DNA of 64,000 nt from Sinohyriopsis cumingii (lineage: Eukaryota > Mollusca > Bivalvia > Unionida > Unionidae). The notes beneath the pieces were generated by a model. It was not told where the DNA came from. It worked only from the letters and a program-made list of their open reading frames with translations, and made no database searches. The stretch is taken from the NCBI GenBank assembly GCA_028554795.2, contig CM068828.1, positions 5,487,720-5,551,719 of the forward strand, written 5' to 3'. Positions within the stretch are counted from its first letter, which is position 1. The number at the start of each line of letters is the position of its first letter. Both the position numbers and the translations under genes were made by a program. Positions 47,913-57,824 of the stretch are shown here, in pieces.

Positions 47913-48145
47913 CACGGTTTTCGAGCCGGAACGTTCAATGAGTGCCATGAGAGGGATAGTAAGAAGTCAAAGAGCATGAATCAAAATTCTTATAGCCAAA
48001 CAAAAGACAAAGGCATTTTTTCAAAACAACATTTTTTTTATTCAAAATCACTTAACACTAACAAACAACTCTAACATTTTTAACAATATAACATCAAACA
48101 TTTTTTTTCAAAACACAAACATTTTTTTTTTTTGCAACTCACACA

Positions 48146-48706
48146 TTATTTTGGACAAGGCTGACAACGTTGTGAATGAAATTGTGATTTCCACTGTTGG
48201 AAGTCATTAGGCCATTGATGGACACTACGTTTCCTAGCTTGAGACAAAAGATAAGCATAATGGTCACAAAACCATTGATCTACTTTCACATCGTTTCTAT
48301 AAGAAGAACGAGGATCAAAATGAGTCACTAAATGTTCTAAGGAATAACCCAGGCTGCGATGATGCAGAAAATACACACAATATTGTCCACACACCAAGGA
48401 ATCTGTGCCTTGTAATTTCACATTATTGAATCGGATGGTCTGAGCATTTCTTCTCATAAAGTCAATGATATCGTCTTCCAAAGGAGGCAATCCATACGAA
48501 TCGAAATATTCCACATATCCTTCTTGAGGAAAGTAGACGGCTACCCAGTGGGTTCCTGGGAGATGACTGTCGTCCGTGTTGATCGCATAAGCTAGATGAT
48601 CTTGAGGTTTACGACGAGGGAGTTCATCTTTAGCACAGACGACAGGATTCCAAGAAGCAGTGTACGAACTGTGGTTCAAAAGGTAATAAAGTTCCCAGGT
48701 ATCCAT
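48146..48706 (-). CDS. Adenain-type cysteine protease
   Basis: ATG at 48706 (MDTWELYYLL) gives 186 residues. Catalytic His is in GTHWV (53), the acidic residue in YFDSYG (69), the oxyanion Gln in KLQG (99) and the nucleophile Cys in LVCGQYC (106). The seven-residue Gln-to-Cys spacing equals that of adenovirus protease. The C-terminal tail is basic with two Cys. It cleaves precursors of capsid and core proteins during maturation. It is intact here but deleted from element 1. It lies directly after the 160-residue gene and is followed by a poly(A) signal. Confidence 0.9.
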   Translation of the reverse strand: MDTWELYYLLNHSSYTASWNPVVCAKDELPRRKPQDHLAYAINTDDSHLPGTHWVAVYFPQEGYVEYFDSYGLPPLEDDIIDFMRRNAQTIRFNNVKLQGTDSLVCGQYCVYFLHHRSLGYSLEHLVTHFDPRSSYRNDVKVDQWFCDHYAYLLSQARKRSVHQWPNDFQQWKSQFHSQRCQPCPK

Positions 48707-48732
48707 GTTTTGTGTGTTTTTTTTCTTCTTCT

Positions 48733-49215
48733 TCACAGGTAATAATAAGTGATCAATTCGATCCTGACTTTTTGCTTGAAAATGTCTGACAAATAACCGT
48801 TTCTTCGCTTCGTCTCCTCACTCTGATTCAGGAGAGCTTCGATACGATGGATCTCTTGAGTGGTTAATGGTGGACAAGAATGTTCACGCAAGTCTTTATA
48901 CCACTGATGCAACACGACTTCGTCCGAGATGAGACTCCAAGCTTCGTCCAGATACTCGTCCAATTTTTCTTCTTGACTCAGCATCAGGCATTTATCGTAT
49001 TGAATTTGACTGGGATGATCGTTTTGACATCCATAGCAATCTTTCTTGATCAATTCCGTCATTTTTTCGACCAAGTGTTTGGCAAAACAGGAGACTAAAT
49101 GGGCTTCTTGTTCTGGCCATCTTGACTTCATCATGATAACTTCTTCTTCCACAGTCTCCTTACATTCCATATCCAAAGTTTCTCCACTAGGCAAAGAGGG
49201 ATAACAGTCTTCCAT
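48733..49215 (-). CDS. Conserved Polinton protein with CYGCxxxHPSQ motif
   Basis: 160 residues from ATG at 49215. The middle has DCYGCQNDHPSQIQYDKCLM, a Cys/His cluster seen in a family that recurs in invertebrate Polintons, then a helical C-terminal half (EKLDEYLDEAWSLI). The function is unknown; the cluster may bind zinc. Only the first 14 codons survive in element 1. It starts 5 nt from the end of the capsid gene and leads into the protease gene. Confidence 0.65.
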   Translation of the reverse strand: MEDCYPSLPSGETLDMECKETVEEEVIMMKSRWPEQEAHLVSCFAKHLVEKMTELIKKDCYGCQNDHPSQIQYDKCLMLSQEEKLDEYLDEAWSLISDEVVLHQWYKDLREHSCPPLTTQEIHRIEALLNQSEETKRRNGYLSDIFKQKVRIELITYYYL

Positions 49216-49220
49216 AGCTT

Positions 49221-50488
49221 CTAATAGTCTAGAATGACTTCTCTCAAACTGTTGATTTCTATGGTATTGTCAAATTCTGCATACAGGAGGACGTTCACTG
49301 TGTGATCTGGAGGTGGATTTGCAAACTGAATTTCCACACGAATCTGACCCGATTTTATAGGGTGGAAATGTCCCTCGTCGCTGCCTTGGTCTGGAGTGAA
49401 ATCAAAACCCCACAAAGCATAGCCTCCTGCATAATCCTCGTACGAAATACCGTGACTGGTGTTGGTTCCTAACTGTCCCGTGGCTTCGTACACGGACAAG
49501 TACGATCTCAAGTAATTCTTTGCGGCACCAAACTTAGGTTCAAAGGGTCGGGTACACAAGGTCTTGCCATCACGACTGACTTCAATCTTGGACACGCCAA
49601 AATGTTGAAACTCAAAAGGGTTTTCGTTGTACATTCCGTTGAAGGCTGAATTTCTGACGATACCAACAATCAAACGCTTGGGTAACTGTCCTTGGAACAG
49701 ATGATCTTCGATCATAGATCGCTGTCCAGCAGGAATGGTGAACGTTTTCACTTCCACGCGTCGTATCGGATACTTGGCGGTCGTTCTGCTCAACGTCTGA
49801 CTGACGTCGTTTCCCACTTTGGGTAACACTTCCACACGACGCACGTAAAGTCGGGCTTCTTGAATGATAGTTTTGTATTCATTGGCATGGGCCATCAAAT
49901 GGAAAGCGGCACTGCTACGATTCAGTCTCAGATGGATATCCACCCCGTTCAGCAAATACTTTTCTTGTAACCACATGTCTAAATGCAAACGATCCATCAA
50001 TTCTAAACTTTGCCTTTGCAGAATTTTCTTACGACGGTCGTTAAACCCCACATTGTGAGGATTGTCATCTTCTGTTAGGGCTGTGTCGATAAACGTGCCT
50101 ACACCTGCCGTGTCAAGAGATTTTCCAAGTAGGCACGATACGGGTAAGTATCCATGTTGCTGCTGACCAGTTTGTTATTCAAGTACAAGTCCACTTCGCT
50201 GAACAAGGAATGCATGAAATTGTTGACAGGAGCTACTCTAGCATCGCGTCCTGGATTGGTGTTGTCCGTTTTGATCACTTTCACTTTCAAGTACAGGTAA
50301 CTGCTATTCAGATCGATGTAATCTTCCGGTTGTCCTTTGATTTCAAACTCGATGGGAGCGGAATCGGTCAAAGAGGAGACGGGGTGAAATTCCACCCACT
50401 GGGATTCTTGCATCGTCATCATCGTGGGGGGCATGGCAAACAGATCCATTTACGACTTGGAACAGGCACAAGACTCTCGGTGCATCAT
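49221..50488 (-). pseudogene. Major capsid protein, element 2 copy, broken
   Basis: It starts MMHRESCACS at 50488, but an in-frame TAA follows after 12 codons (a second ATG at 50449 could bypass it). After YPYRAYLENLLT a frame-shifting deletion removes about 25 residues found in element 1 (126-150). From about 50,085 the rest is open in another frame to 49,221 with MDRLHLDMWLQEKYLLNG and the same C-terminus. It is over 80 percent similar to the element 1 protein by eye. The deletion makes it non-functional. Confidence 0.85.
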
Positions 50489-50504
50489 TTTTTCTGTGTC
50501 TTAA

Positions 50505-50886
50505 TAATCGAAAACGTCTAAGTCTCGGACGGTTCTTCTTTTCTTTGCCTTTCTAGCTTTAGACGTGTAAAGTCTGGTGAAAGGGTGTTTTCTTCGTCGT
50601 CTCTTTCTGCCTTGTCCTTGCTGAATGCCTGACTCGGTAGCGTGCAGGGCATTTATAGGTTATCTCGTCGGCCCAAAAGGTCTTTGCCCGTTTGCAGCAA
50701 GACATTTTTGCCTGCCCTCAAGAAAGCTTCTTTTGGGTTTTGTTTGTCAATGATGACATTTTGGAGAAATTCTTTGCCTTGCGTCAATGCCGCATCTTTC
50801 AAGGCGTGCAATCCGCGTGTCACCATCGGTTTCAACACCGGGGCCACCGAACGAAAGGCCGATTTCAGCATATCTCCTAAACCGTG
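50505..50886 (-). pseudogene. Small basic virion protein, N-terminally deleted
   Basis: It matches 21,075-21,453 of element 1. The first residues are cut off by the deletion junction at about 50,887, and a frame shift separates the middle (MLKSAFRSVAPVLK on) from the basic tail. Confidence 0.8.
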
Positions 50887-51490
50887 TCTTTCAAAGTGCG
50901 TTGAAAACGTTCCACGATGCTGGCTTTGGTTTCGGGATTCTCGGTGGTAAAAAAATGAATGTCACGTTTCTTTAATTCTTTTTGGAAACCTTGGTTCAGA
51001 AATTCGGTGCCTTTGTCCGTTTGCCATCGAAGAGGGTGACGGCCGCTTTGTTTCAACACTCGTTGCAGGGCTCGCACTGACTCACTGCTCGATTTGGAAG
51101 TCAAGGGTACGACCCAGGCAAATTTGGAAAAGACGTCAATGACACAAAACAAATATTTGTACCCGCGATTGTAGCTGGCCAAATGAGAGACATCGGCTAA
51201 ATCGGTTTGCCATTGATGATCGATGCCTTCCACTCGGGTGCGACTTCTGGAAAACTTGCGTCGAATGGGATTGTGTAAAGTATAGGCAGCTTGTTCTTGT
51301 AACCATCGTTGAACTTGCGTCGAATGGGATTGTGTAAAGTATAGGCAGCTTGTTCTTGTAACCATCGTTGAACTTGAGGTAAACGGAGACTTTTCAGTCG
51401 CGTTTTGGCAGCACGATACAATTTTTGAACTCCTGCGTAACCTGCAGGATGGGAGGGATCGTAGTAAATGCTGGCTAACACCTTCTCCAT
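50887..51490 (-). pseudogene. Integrase, truncated and with a 59-bp duplication
   Basis: The start (ATG 51490, MEKVLASIYYDPSHPAG) matches element 1. A perfect 59-bp tandem duplication (about 51,252-51,369) shifts the frame after about 40 residues. The core continues with WQTDLADV, WQTDKGTEF and VERFQR, so all three catalytic residues are present. The protein is then cut by the deletion that joins it to the basic protein gene, losing the C-terminal and chromodomain parts. Confidence 0.88.
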
Positions 51491-51502
51491 TTTTTTGGTT
51501 TC

Positions 51503-52126
51503 TTAATAAGGCACCCACTCTTGGAAGATGCTACTCTTTTTCTCTTGGGGTATTTTCTTGGATTGTAATGCTTTGCATGTGCGACCGGCAATAGGTGTGG
51601 AGGAGGAGGAGGAGGTTGCCTGAACAGGGGATATTTTTTCTTGTTTCACTTCTGTCTTCACCTTCTTTTTCTCTTCTGATGAAGAAGGGGTGGTCATCAT
51701 CTTTTTAATCCATCCAATTCTGGAGGTAGGTGGTGTTGTTAACTTGCGTACTTTTTCTGGTGGAGTTAGAAACCCTTCTTTTTCTTCTCCTTTTTCTGTC
51801 TTGGTCACTGGTTGCGATGGTAATGGTACTGGTGATGGTGCTGGACTTTTCATCAAGGTCTTAAAATCTTTCAGAGTGGGTAGAGCTGTTTCGTCTAAAG
51901 CTTTCTGGTGAAAGAGTTGCAGTCGTTGCAAGAGTTGACCGTACTTTTGCGATTTTTCTGTTTCGGACAAATCTTGGCGATCCATCAAGGACTGCAATTC
52001 GTGTTGTAACTGGGACATCTCGCTCAAATGGGGATTAGGAGGTAAATGCGGGGTGAGTTGTTCTTGCCAACGATGGTATTCCATCCATCGTTTGTAAGGC
52101 ACTAAAGCTAGTTTTCGTCCTTCCAT
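51503..52126 (-). CDS. Pro/Ser/Lys-rich protein, element 2 copy
   Basis: 207 residues from ATG at 52126, homologous to 23,969-24,616 throughout. The Pro-Val tract is shorter and one KTEVK repeat is lost. It is one of the few open genes of element 2. Conserved start and stop in both copies support the chosen gene limits. The function is unknown. Confidence 0.6.
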   Translation of the reverse strand: MEGRKLALVPYKRWMEYHRWQEQLTPHLPPNPHLSEMSQLQHELQSLMDRQDLSETEKSQKYGQLLQRLQLFHQKALDETALPTLKDFKTLMKSPAPSPVPLPSQPVTKTEKGEEKEGFLTPPEKVRKLTTPPTSRIGWIKKMMTTPSSSEEKKKVKTEVKQEKISPVQATSSSSSTPIAGRTCKALQSKKIPQEKKSSIFQEWVPY

Positions 52127-52175
52127 GGGGTTGTCAGGGGTCGATTCTGAGATCTTGGGACTTCAGAGGGTCTTT

Positions 52176-52581
52176 TTATCTTGCTCCCATCAGTCCTCCC
52201 AACATGGTTCCCAAGACTCCTTTCAGTAAGGGACCTAACAAGAGGGGTAAAATTCCTCCACGTTGGACCAACATCTTCTTCTTTTGAGGAATGGGGATTT
52301 TCTTTTGAACCATTTGGCGAAGAACGTGACGATGTTTGCCTAAGCATTGTTTCTGGTGTTTGGACAAAGGGATCGTGCCTTTCAAAACGTTCAAACAACA
52401 TTCGCACACGGTATCGATGACCTCTTTGGAGGCTGTTTGAATGAGTTTTTTTCGTAGGGGCGGAGAATCTTTGGACAGGACAGATAACAGGTCCCCATGT
52501 TTTGACTAAACGTGGAGGCAGTCCTTTCCTTTTCTTTCCTTGGGGTTGTTTAGAAGAGGGATGTTTTCTGGAGGGTGACAT
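52176..52581 (-). pseudogene. Conserved small core-like protein, element 2 copy, frameshifted
   Basis: ATG at 52581 (MSPSRKHPSSKQPQGKK). One extra T near 52,500 compared with element 1 shifts the frame early. The rest (CECCLNVLKG, IPLSKHQKQCL, ILPLLLGPLLKGVLG) is open in another frame and here keeps its natural end (LGGLMGAR). So this copy is broken at the start and the element 1 copy at the end. Confidence 0.75.
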
Positions 52582-52639
52582 CTTCAAGAGCACCAAAACA
52601 CTGATACCCTACTTGGTCACACACCTTTTTTATACTGGA

Positions 52640-53586
52640 ACGCGTCGCCACTGATTGTCTTTACTTCGTATCAACTTCAGGACAGGCATGACACGTCGTG
52701 CAGGGGTACGTAACGGACTAAATCGAGCCAGTTCTTGCTTGGACAAATCCAATAAACTTTATAACATGCCCTATCTTTCTTGAACTTTGATTTTGGGAGC
52801 AGGTACTTTGTGAGCAGCAGCCACTGCCATTAAATTGGAGGGTCCTGCCACTGGGGAAGTTCTTGGGGTCATCAACGGAGAAGTTCTTGGTGTGATCAAC
52901 GTCTCCAAGTACTCTTCAGTTCTTGGTGTCATCAACGGGGAAGTGGATGAACTTGAGGCTGCCGGAGACGCGGTCACGGCCGTGGCAGGTCGTGGTTTGC
53001 GAGTGTAAGGTTGCGTCCTGGCTGAAGTGCCTCTCTTGCGACTAGTTTTCTTCTGTGGAGTTTTCTGGGGACTTTTTCTCTGCTTCTTTTTCTGGGGGCG
53101 TCTTTTCTTTTTCCGGGGTGGTGTCTGGTAAGAGGAGGGTCCCGCCACTGGAGAAGTTCTTGCAGACACGGGTCTCCTTGGGGACCTGGTCTTTTTCTTC
53201 TTCTTCTTGGAGCTTCGTTTGACTTTTTTCTTCGGGAGAACTTTGGGGGCATTAGGATTCCATCTTAAGTGAGAGCGAATGATGACCCCTCCTAGAGTAC
53301 CGCTCCCTCCAGGTTTCAAAATGATTCGATTTTTGGTTTGAGTGTCGATGCGAGGATCGGCCAGTTGGGTCAAAGCGACTTTGTTTCGATCAAAAAAGCG
53401 TTTGGTTTGATGAGGAATCTGAATGATCCCTTGCAGTAATTGACGTGCAGTCACCGTGAACCATCGTAAGACTTCTTTGAGACTAGCTTCTAAGACACGA
53501 GCTCGTATTTGTGGATTTTTTTCTCGACTGATGCCATACAAGGCACTAATCAATTTGACGGGAAGATCCGACTGAAGGGACGTCAT
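52640..53586 (-). pseudogene. Large basic core-like protein, element 2 copy, truncated
   Basis: ATG at 53586 (MTSLQSDLPVKLISALYG). It is homologous to 25,112-26,032 with small in-frame indels in the basic repeats. Two in-frame stops near 52,769 and 52,760 cut off the conserved C-terminal block (LLDLSKQELARF). About 270 residues could still be made. Confidence 0.75.
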
Positions 53587-53649
53587 GTTCAAACTGTGTG
53601 AGACAGACGAAAAGTGTCTGAAGTTTTTATAGATTTTTTTGTTGAGTGA

Positions 53650-54380
53650 AGTTAAGTCGATGACGGATACGTGTACAAGACAGGCCCTCCGTCTTGGCCC
53701 CAGTGATGAAACAATTGGGTACGAAATCGCAAATCATCGGGGGTCCTAGGTTTCATATCGACGAGTAAATAGGCGTGTGGAGTTTGAGTGGCATCGTCGT
53801 ACGCCTGAGTCAGCCAAGGCGTTCCTAACTGCTTGGCTAAAACTTACACTTGCGATTTATCTCGAGGGCTTTTAAACAAGACCACGTAATGCGCATTGAG
53901 ACTGATGGTGGGATGGGCTTTACTTTGTTGAAACAAATTTTGGTTGATGTAAACGACACTGGCATTACGATGATGCCCTTTGCGCGTGAACCACAGTTTA
54001 ATTTCTTCTTCGTCTTCTCCTAACATGTCATCGAAAATGACCAAATGGGTTTGACGGGAGTCAGAGACGATGCCGTCGTCTTCTTTAGGAATGCCTTCCA
54101 CAAACACGATGGAATCGCCTTGACTTTCTCGCAAGAGGCTGTACGCCGATTGCCACTCTTTGTAACACCACACGATGCGCTGAGGTGGTCGATCCATCAA
54201 ATGATGTTTATGCTCGATCAAACGTTTGACGAATTCGGTTTTGCCTGAACCGCTAGGTCCAGCAATGAGCATGTTAAAGGGATGGCGAAGATACAAAGCC
54301 TCCCAACTGGCACGATCTAAGTGTTCGTCGATGACTTTGACAGTGGAGGAAGAGGGAGCAGAAACAGCAGAGGTAGCCAT
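53650..54380 (-). pseudogene. Packaging ATPase, element 2 copy, nonsense change
   Basis: ATG at 54380. Walker A (GPSGSGKTEF) and Walker B (LVIFDD) are intact. A CAA-to-TAA change at about 53,844 stops the protein after residue 178, followed by degraded C-terminal sequence to about 53,650. Otherwise it is nearly identical to element 1. Confidence 0.85.
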
Positions 54381-54643
54381 AGTGTTAGGAAAGTCACTTG
54401 TGACACGAAAACAGACAAGACAAGAGTTTATATACTTTTTCAGAACACGTTTATTGAATGTTTTAAACATGAACACGAAAGACAAAAATACATAAAAGCT
54501 AAAGGCTTAAGTACAAGGATAAAAGGCATATAAAAACCATTAACGTGGAATAAGCACAAGTGTCTGTACAACATGTTTTGGATAATGTTCTGACCAGTTC
54601 TATAGGGGGTAAGGTCACACAAGTGTCTTCCCGAAAGGGTCTT

Positions 54644-55183
54644 TCAGGCATGTCCACGACAGTCCTGTCCTGGGTGACGGGTTCTTCTGGCACTGTCAAT
54701 AACACAGGTTGAAAAGTAACTTTTTTCCTTGAACAACTCTCGTGCATACTGGGCCACTTCTTGGGTCCAAGCCTCAAAACCCCCATTTTTCCAGTCACGG
54801 ACATCTGTCCAATGGGAGTGTAAGTCACAAGCTACACACACATCGTCATACACGTCTTGGGTAGCTAAAAGTTGACGAATCTTTTTTTTCCCGTAGAGGT
54901 CGAGAAGTATCCAGATGAAAACGTGAGGCTTTGAGCAAAAGGAGTCTCTCGTGACCATTTAAGGACATTTGGGTGGTAAGTACTGTTCGTAAAGAGTCCA
55001 CAAGGAATCGGCTGGTAAACGAAATCCCAGAAAACAAGTCACTAAGACACACACTATGCGTCGACCCAAATTGAATGGATACAGTTCTTGTAATAATTGA
55101 TGGTAATGATCCACGGTTTGAATATGGTCATTGAGTTCCTTCCACGGAATCTGTTCAATCACTTGTGACATAAGCCGTGGCAT
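54644..55183 (-). pseudogene. Uncharacterised accessory gene with one in-frame stop
   Basis: Two abutting frames, 54,959-55,183 (MPRLMSQVIEQIPW) and 54,644-54,958, are in the same phase and separated only by a TAA at 54,959-54,961. They are probably one gene of about 179 codons. The second part has DVCVACDLHSHWTDVRDW and AWTQEVAQYARELFKEK. Near the end an A6 run offers an alternative frame (KKVTFQPVLL, then PVTQDRTVV) that is conserved in element 1, so the true C-terminus is uncertain. No family is recognised. 54,385-54,500 holds the ATPase promoter and a poly(A) signal. Confidence 0.5.
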
Positions 55184-55646
55184 GGATTCCTGATTTTATA
55201 GTCTCTTTATTTCGGAAGCAATAAAGGTACTTTCTAACTAGACATCTTCGTTCTCCAGTAGGGAATCTAAATCTTGCATACTGTAACCGAAACGTCAGAG
55301 TTTGTTTAGATGTTTCGTCTTCCGCTAAGCAGATTCCACGTAAAATATGTTGGTAATCCTTTAACTCGTCTTCCTCAATACGTTGCTCTAGGTGAATCTC
55401 GAAGTAACCAAAATTACGAACATTTAGTTCATTCACTAACTGAAAGTGTTGAACAAGGTCTGACCACTGAAACAATTTCTGACGAATCAGTTCTTTTATA
55501 CCATTCGGGTAACAGTGGTTCAAACACCGGTGACGTAACGGATGCAACTGTTCTTTACGTTTGACTTGTATTTTGACCAGCTCTCGGTAAATGCGTTCTC
55601 TCAACTCCACAGGCAATTCCAAAATGTTCTCTTGTAAAGTATTCAT
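55155..55646 (-). CDS. F-box-like small protein A
   Basis: 163 residues from ATG at 55646. The N-terminus MNTLQENILELPVELRERIY has the L-P-x-E-L-x-x-x-I pattern of an F-box-like helix, followed by RELVKIQVKRK. The remainder is helical with FGYFEIHLEQRIEEDE and QYARFRF. F-box-like proteins recruit targets to ubiquitin ligases, and large DNA viruses use such motifs, but this short motif is weak evidence. It overlaps the next gene by 29 nt on its 3' side and protein B on its 5' side. Confidence 0.5.
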   Translation of the reverse strand: MNTLQENILELPVELRERIYRELVKIQVKRKEQLHPLRHRCLNHCYPNGIKELIRQKLFQWSDLVQHFQLVNELNVRNFGYFEIHLEQRIEEDELKDYQHILRGICLAEDETSKQTLTFRLQYARFRFPTGERRCLVRKYLYCFRNKETIKSGIHATAYVTSD

Positions 55647-55881
55647 AAGTATATACACTGTTTTTGGAATCCTTGGGAGGTGGCCAATAGCCTCGTTTAC
55701 CTTTGTGCCTGATGTAATATTCACTCATAATCAGTCTTCTTATACTTTGGAACAGAGCATAATTTAAAAACGGATGAATAACTTTGCGTTTGCGTTTCAC
55801 TTGTATTTTGATCAGTTCTCGGTAAATGCGTTCTCTCAACTCCACAGGCAAAGTACGAATGTTCTCTTGTAAAGTATCCAT
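55555..55881 (-). CDS. F-box-like small protein B
   Basis: 108 codons from ATG at 55881. The first 31 residues (MDTLQENIRTLPVELRERIY and on) are almost identical to protein A, so the two arose by tandem duplication. After KRKRKVIHPFLNYALFQSIRRL it diverges. The last 28 codons overlap the start of A in another frame, so the natural end may be lost and the gene may be decaying. Confidence 0.45.
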   Translation of the reverse strand: MDTLQENIRTLPVELRERIYRELIKIQVKRKRKVIHPFLNYALFQSIRRLIMSEYYIRHKGKRGYWPPPKDSKNSVYTYEYFTREHFGIACGVERTHLPRAGQNTSQT

Positions 55882-55968
55882 GAATAGGTCAGTCAGTACA
55901 ATTCACAATCTTCTCCTAGAGCAAATGTAATCCACATAGTAAGTAATTTCTGACCACTGCCATTCAGG

Positions 55969-56292
55969 TTAACGTCCAAGAATCTCACTGAACTCTTTTG
56001 ATGTAAACGGTCTAGAGTAATATAATAGGACGAATGCACACTTGACCCAAAGAAATCTAACACACTGGTTGACTTTTTTCACTTTCCTCTTATGAATTTC
56101 CCGACACAAAAGTTCTACAGTGACCCATTGAGATTTCACTCTGGCAAGTCCCTGCCAAACTTCCTTGTAAATCTTCTCTTGCAGTTCTTTAGGTAATGAT
56201 TCAATATCGCTTTTGAAATGAAGTTTAATTACTGGTCTCGGTGATGTCCAACATTTGATTCCTAACCAGTCTGGTTTCTTCTTCAACGACAT
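55969..56292 (-). CDS. F-box-like small protein C
   Basis: ATG at 56292 (MSLKKKPDWLG) gives 107 residues. SLPKELQEKIYKEVWQGLARVK carries the same motif as A and B, here about 30 residues in. It ends in FTSKEFSEILGR. The first 21 codons survive as a scar in element 1 (27,233-27,305), showing that the element 1 ancestor also had this gene. Confidence 0.5.
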   Translation of the reverse strand: MSLKKKPDWLGIKCWTSPRPVIKLHFKSDIESLPKELQEKIYKEVWQGLARVKSQWVTVELLCREIHKRKVKKVNQCVRFLWVKCAFVLLYYSRPFTSKEFSEILGR

Positions 56293-56303
56293 GGTAAGTT
56301 CCT

Positions 56304-56939
56304 TCAATGTCTCGGTCCCACTAAGGGTAAGTAATGACAATTCGGTGACCAACGAGCATGTTCTACGTAGGCCGAATCTTGCGGTTCCCAGTGGTGAAGT
56401 GACACACCACAACTGAAGCACTTGACTTTATGTCCTTCGCCCAAGTAGAACAATCCGGCTCTGGCTAATTCTTCGGGGGTCGGTCCTCCCAGATACTTAG
56501 GCCATTTTCCTTTGAACGATTGAAGACGATTTTCAAAGTCGCAGTATTCCGACAAACGCACAGGAAACGAATATTCGTCTTTCACAGGTTCGTTTCGATG
56601 AGGGTTGGGTGACATGGACAGGAGTTTGCTCAGGACTGGATGACATCCGTAGGGAGGTAGACGTGAAGGTAGACATACACCTTTAAAACGAAACCCAGTA
56701 AAGTGTCCAAGAGGACGAGCGGCATCGCTTTCGCATCCCTCAGGTTTGACACGCACAGCATCACTTTCCATGATAGGGGTTGTGAGAACAAAGTTTCCAT
56801 GATGCTTTACGGCATCGCTAAGGTCACAACGTACAGCATCGTTCCCATCGCAAGGCTCACAATCACATTCCACTTCAGAAGCCCAAAACTTGAATTGTGC
56901 CTTTCTGAACTTGTTTTGTGTTTCTCTGAAAGTATTCAT
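56304..56939 (-). CDS. BIR-domain (IAP-like) protein
   Basis: 211 residues from ATG at 56939. The C-terminal 75 residues form one BIR domain, FENRLQSFKGKWP then GLFYLGEGHKVKCFSCGVSL. The zinc ligands are CFSC, then His after 16 residues (VEH) and Cys after 6 more, exactly the CX2CX16HX6C BIR signature. The N-terminal half is Cys-containing with short SDAVR-type repeats. There is no RING finger. BIR proteins bind caspases or other death-pathway partners, and viruses use them to block apoptosis. Whether this one binds caspases cannot be told from sequence. A TATAAAAAGG box lies about 60 nt upstream. Element 1 has lost the gene. Confidence 0.88.
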   Translation of the reverse strand: MNTFRETQNKFRKAQFKFWASEVECDCEPCDGNDAVRCDLSDAVKHHGNFVLTTPIMESDAVRVKPEGCESDAARPLGHFTGFRFKGVCLPSRLPPYGCHPVLSKLLSMSPNPHRNEPVKDEYSFPVRLSEYCDFENRLQSFKGKWPKYLGGPTPEELARAGLFYLGEGHKVKCFSCGVSLHHWEPQDSAYVEHARWSPNCHYLPLVGPRH

Positions 56940-57030
56940 CTTGTTCGCTTGGTCTTGGTAGTCACAATGAACTATCGATCTTGACCATAACCCTTTTTAT
57001 ACTAGTCGCAATGATGATCCACTTCCCCAA

Positions 57031-57590
57031 ATGGAAATCAACATAACATTTACTGATCCTCCAACGCTGACCGAAACTGTGAAAGTAATTGACATGCTGT
57101 CAAATAGCAAAGCACCTGGACTAGATGCTTTAATAGTCGAAGTCTACAAAGCCCGAGGCTTTCATACGGCACAGAAACTTACTCATCTCTCCAAGTCAAT
57201 GTGAACTCAGTGAACAAAACCACAGGAGTACAAGAATACATACATCGCACACTTGTACTAACACAAAGGCAAGAGACAATTATGCTACAACCATAGGGAT
57301 CTCTGTGCTGTGAATAGTCAGCAAAAATACTTGCCACAACTGTGCATCCAGAAAGTAGTGTGGCTTCAGAGAAAGTACGAGAGACCACCTACATGGTGTT
57401 TGTAGCTTATCAACACAAGCAGAAATGCCAAGAACAAGAACTCGAACCTATTTGCGAAATAAATTGACCTGACAAAAGACTTTGACACGGTCATCCATGG
57501 ATGCCATTGAAAGAGCATAGCACACTTAGATTCCCCAGAGAGATTCGTCGCGATGTTCATGAAGTCTTGCTATTCCAACGAATAATTTAA
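57031..57590 (+). pseudogene. Reverse transcriptase fragment of another LINE
   Basis: From 57,031, MEINITFTDPPTLTETVKVI then SNSKAPGLDALIVEVYKA matches the start of LINE RT domains. After stops and a gap the palm motif DLTKDFDTV appears near 57,470, followed by a SPERFVAMF segment. It is old and inactive. It abuts the point where element 2 loses similarity to element 1, so this insertion or a linked rearrangement probably removed the right half. Confidence 0.7.
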
Positions 57591-57824
57591 CGTAATTATC
57601 TCTCAAATTTATATCTGAAAACATTAGTAAATTATTCGCATACTAAACTTAAAACAGGAATGAATATGTGTTTACCTCATCCAATAAATGTTAATTTCAC
57701 TTTTCTAAGTTCGCATGTAATCGTAAACATTGAACTCAAATCTAAGTAAACATCTGTAAAAAAAAATTCAAATATCAGATAGGCCAAAGCTCTACCCTCA
57801 ATCACAATCAAAGGTCAAGAATAC

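Larger units (their letters stand above)
39046..57003. mobile_element. Element 2: one-ended, LINE-riddled Polinton
   Basis: It starts AGTAGTGAAGTGGGG, related to the element 1 terminus, and runs colinear with element 1 through the small genes, capsid, integrase, core genes and ATPase. It also has protease and accessory genes that element 1 lost. Similarity to element 1 stops at about 57,003, inside the spacer before PolB, so PolB, the right arm and the right inverted repeat are absent. A deletion of about 1.95 kb (junction about 50,887) removed penton, membrane protein and half of integrase. Two LINE insertions add about 6.1 kb. The 6 bases before it (TACATA) cannot be checked as a duplication. 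Confidence 0.85.
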
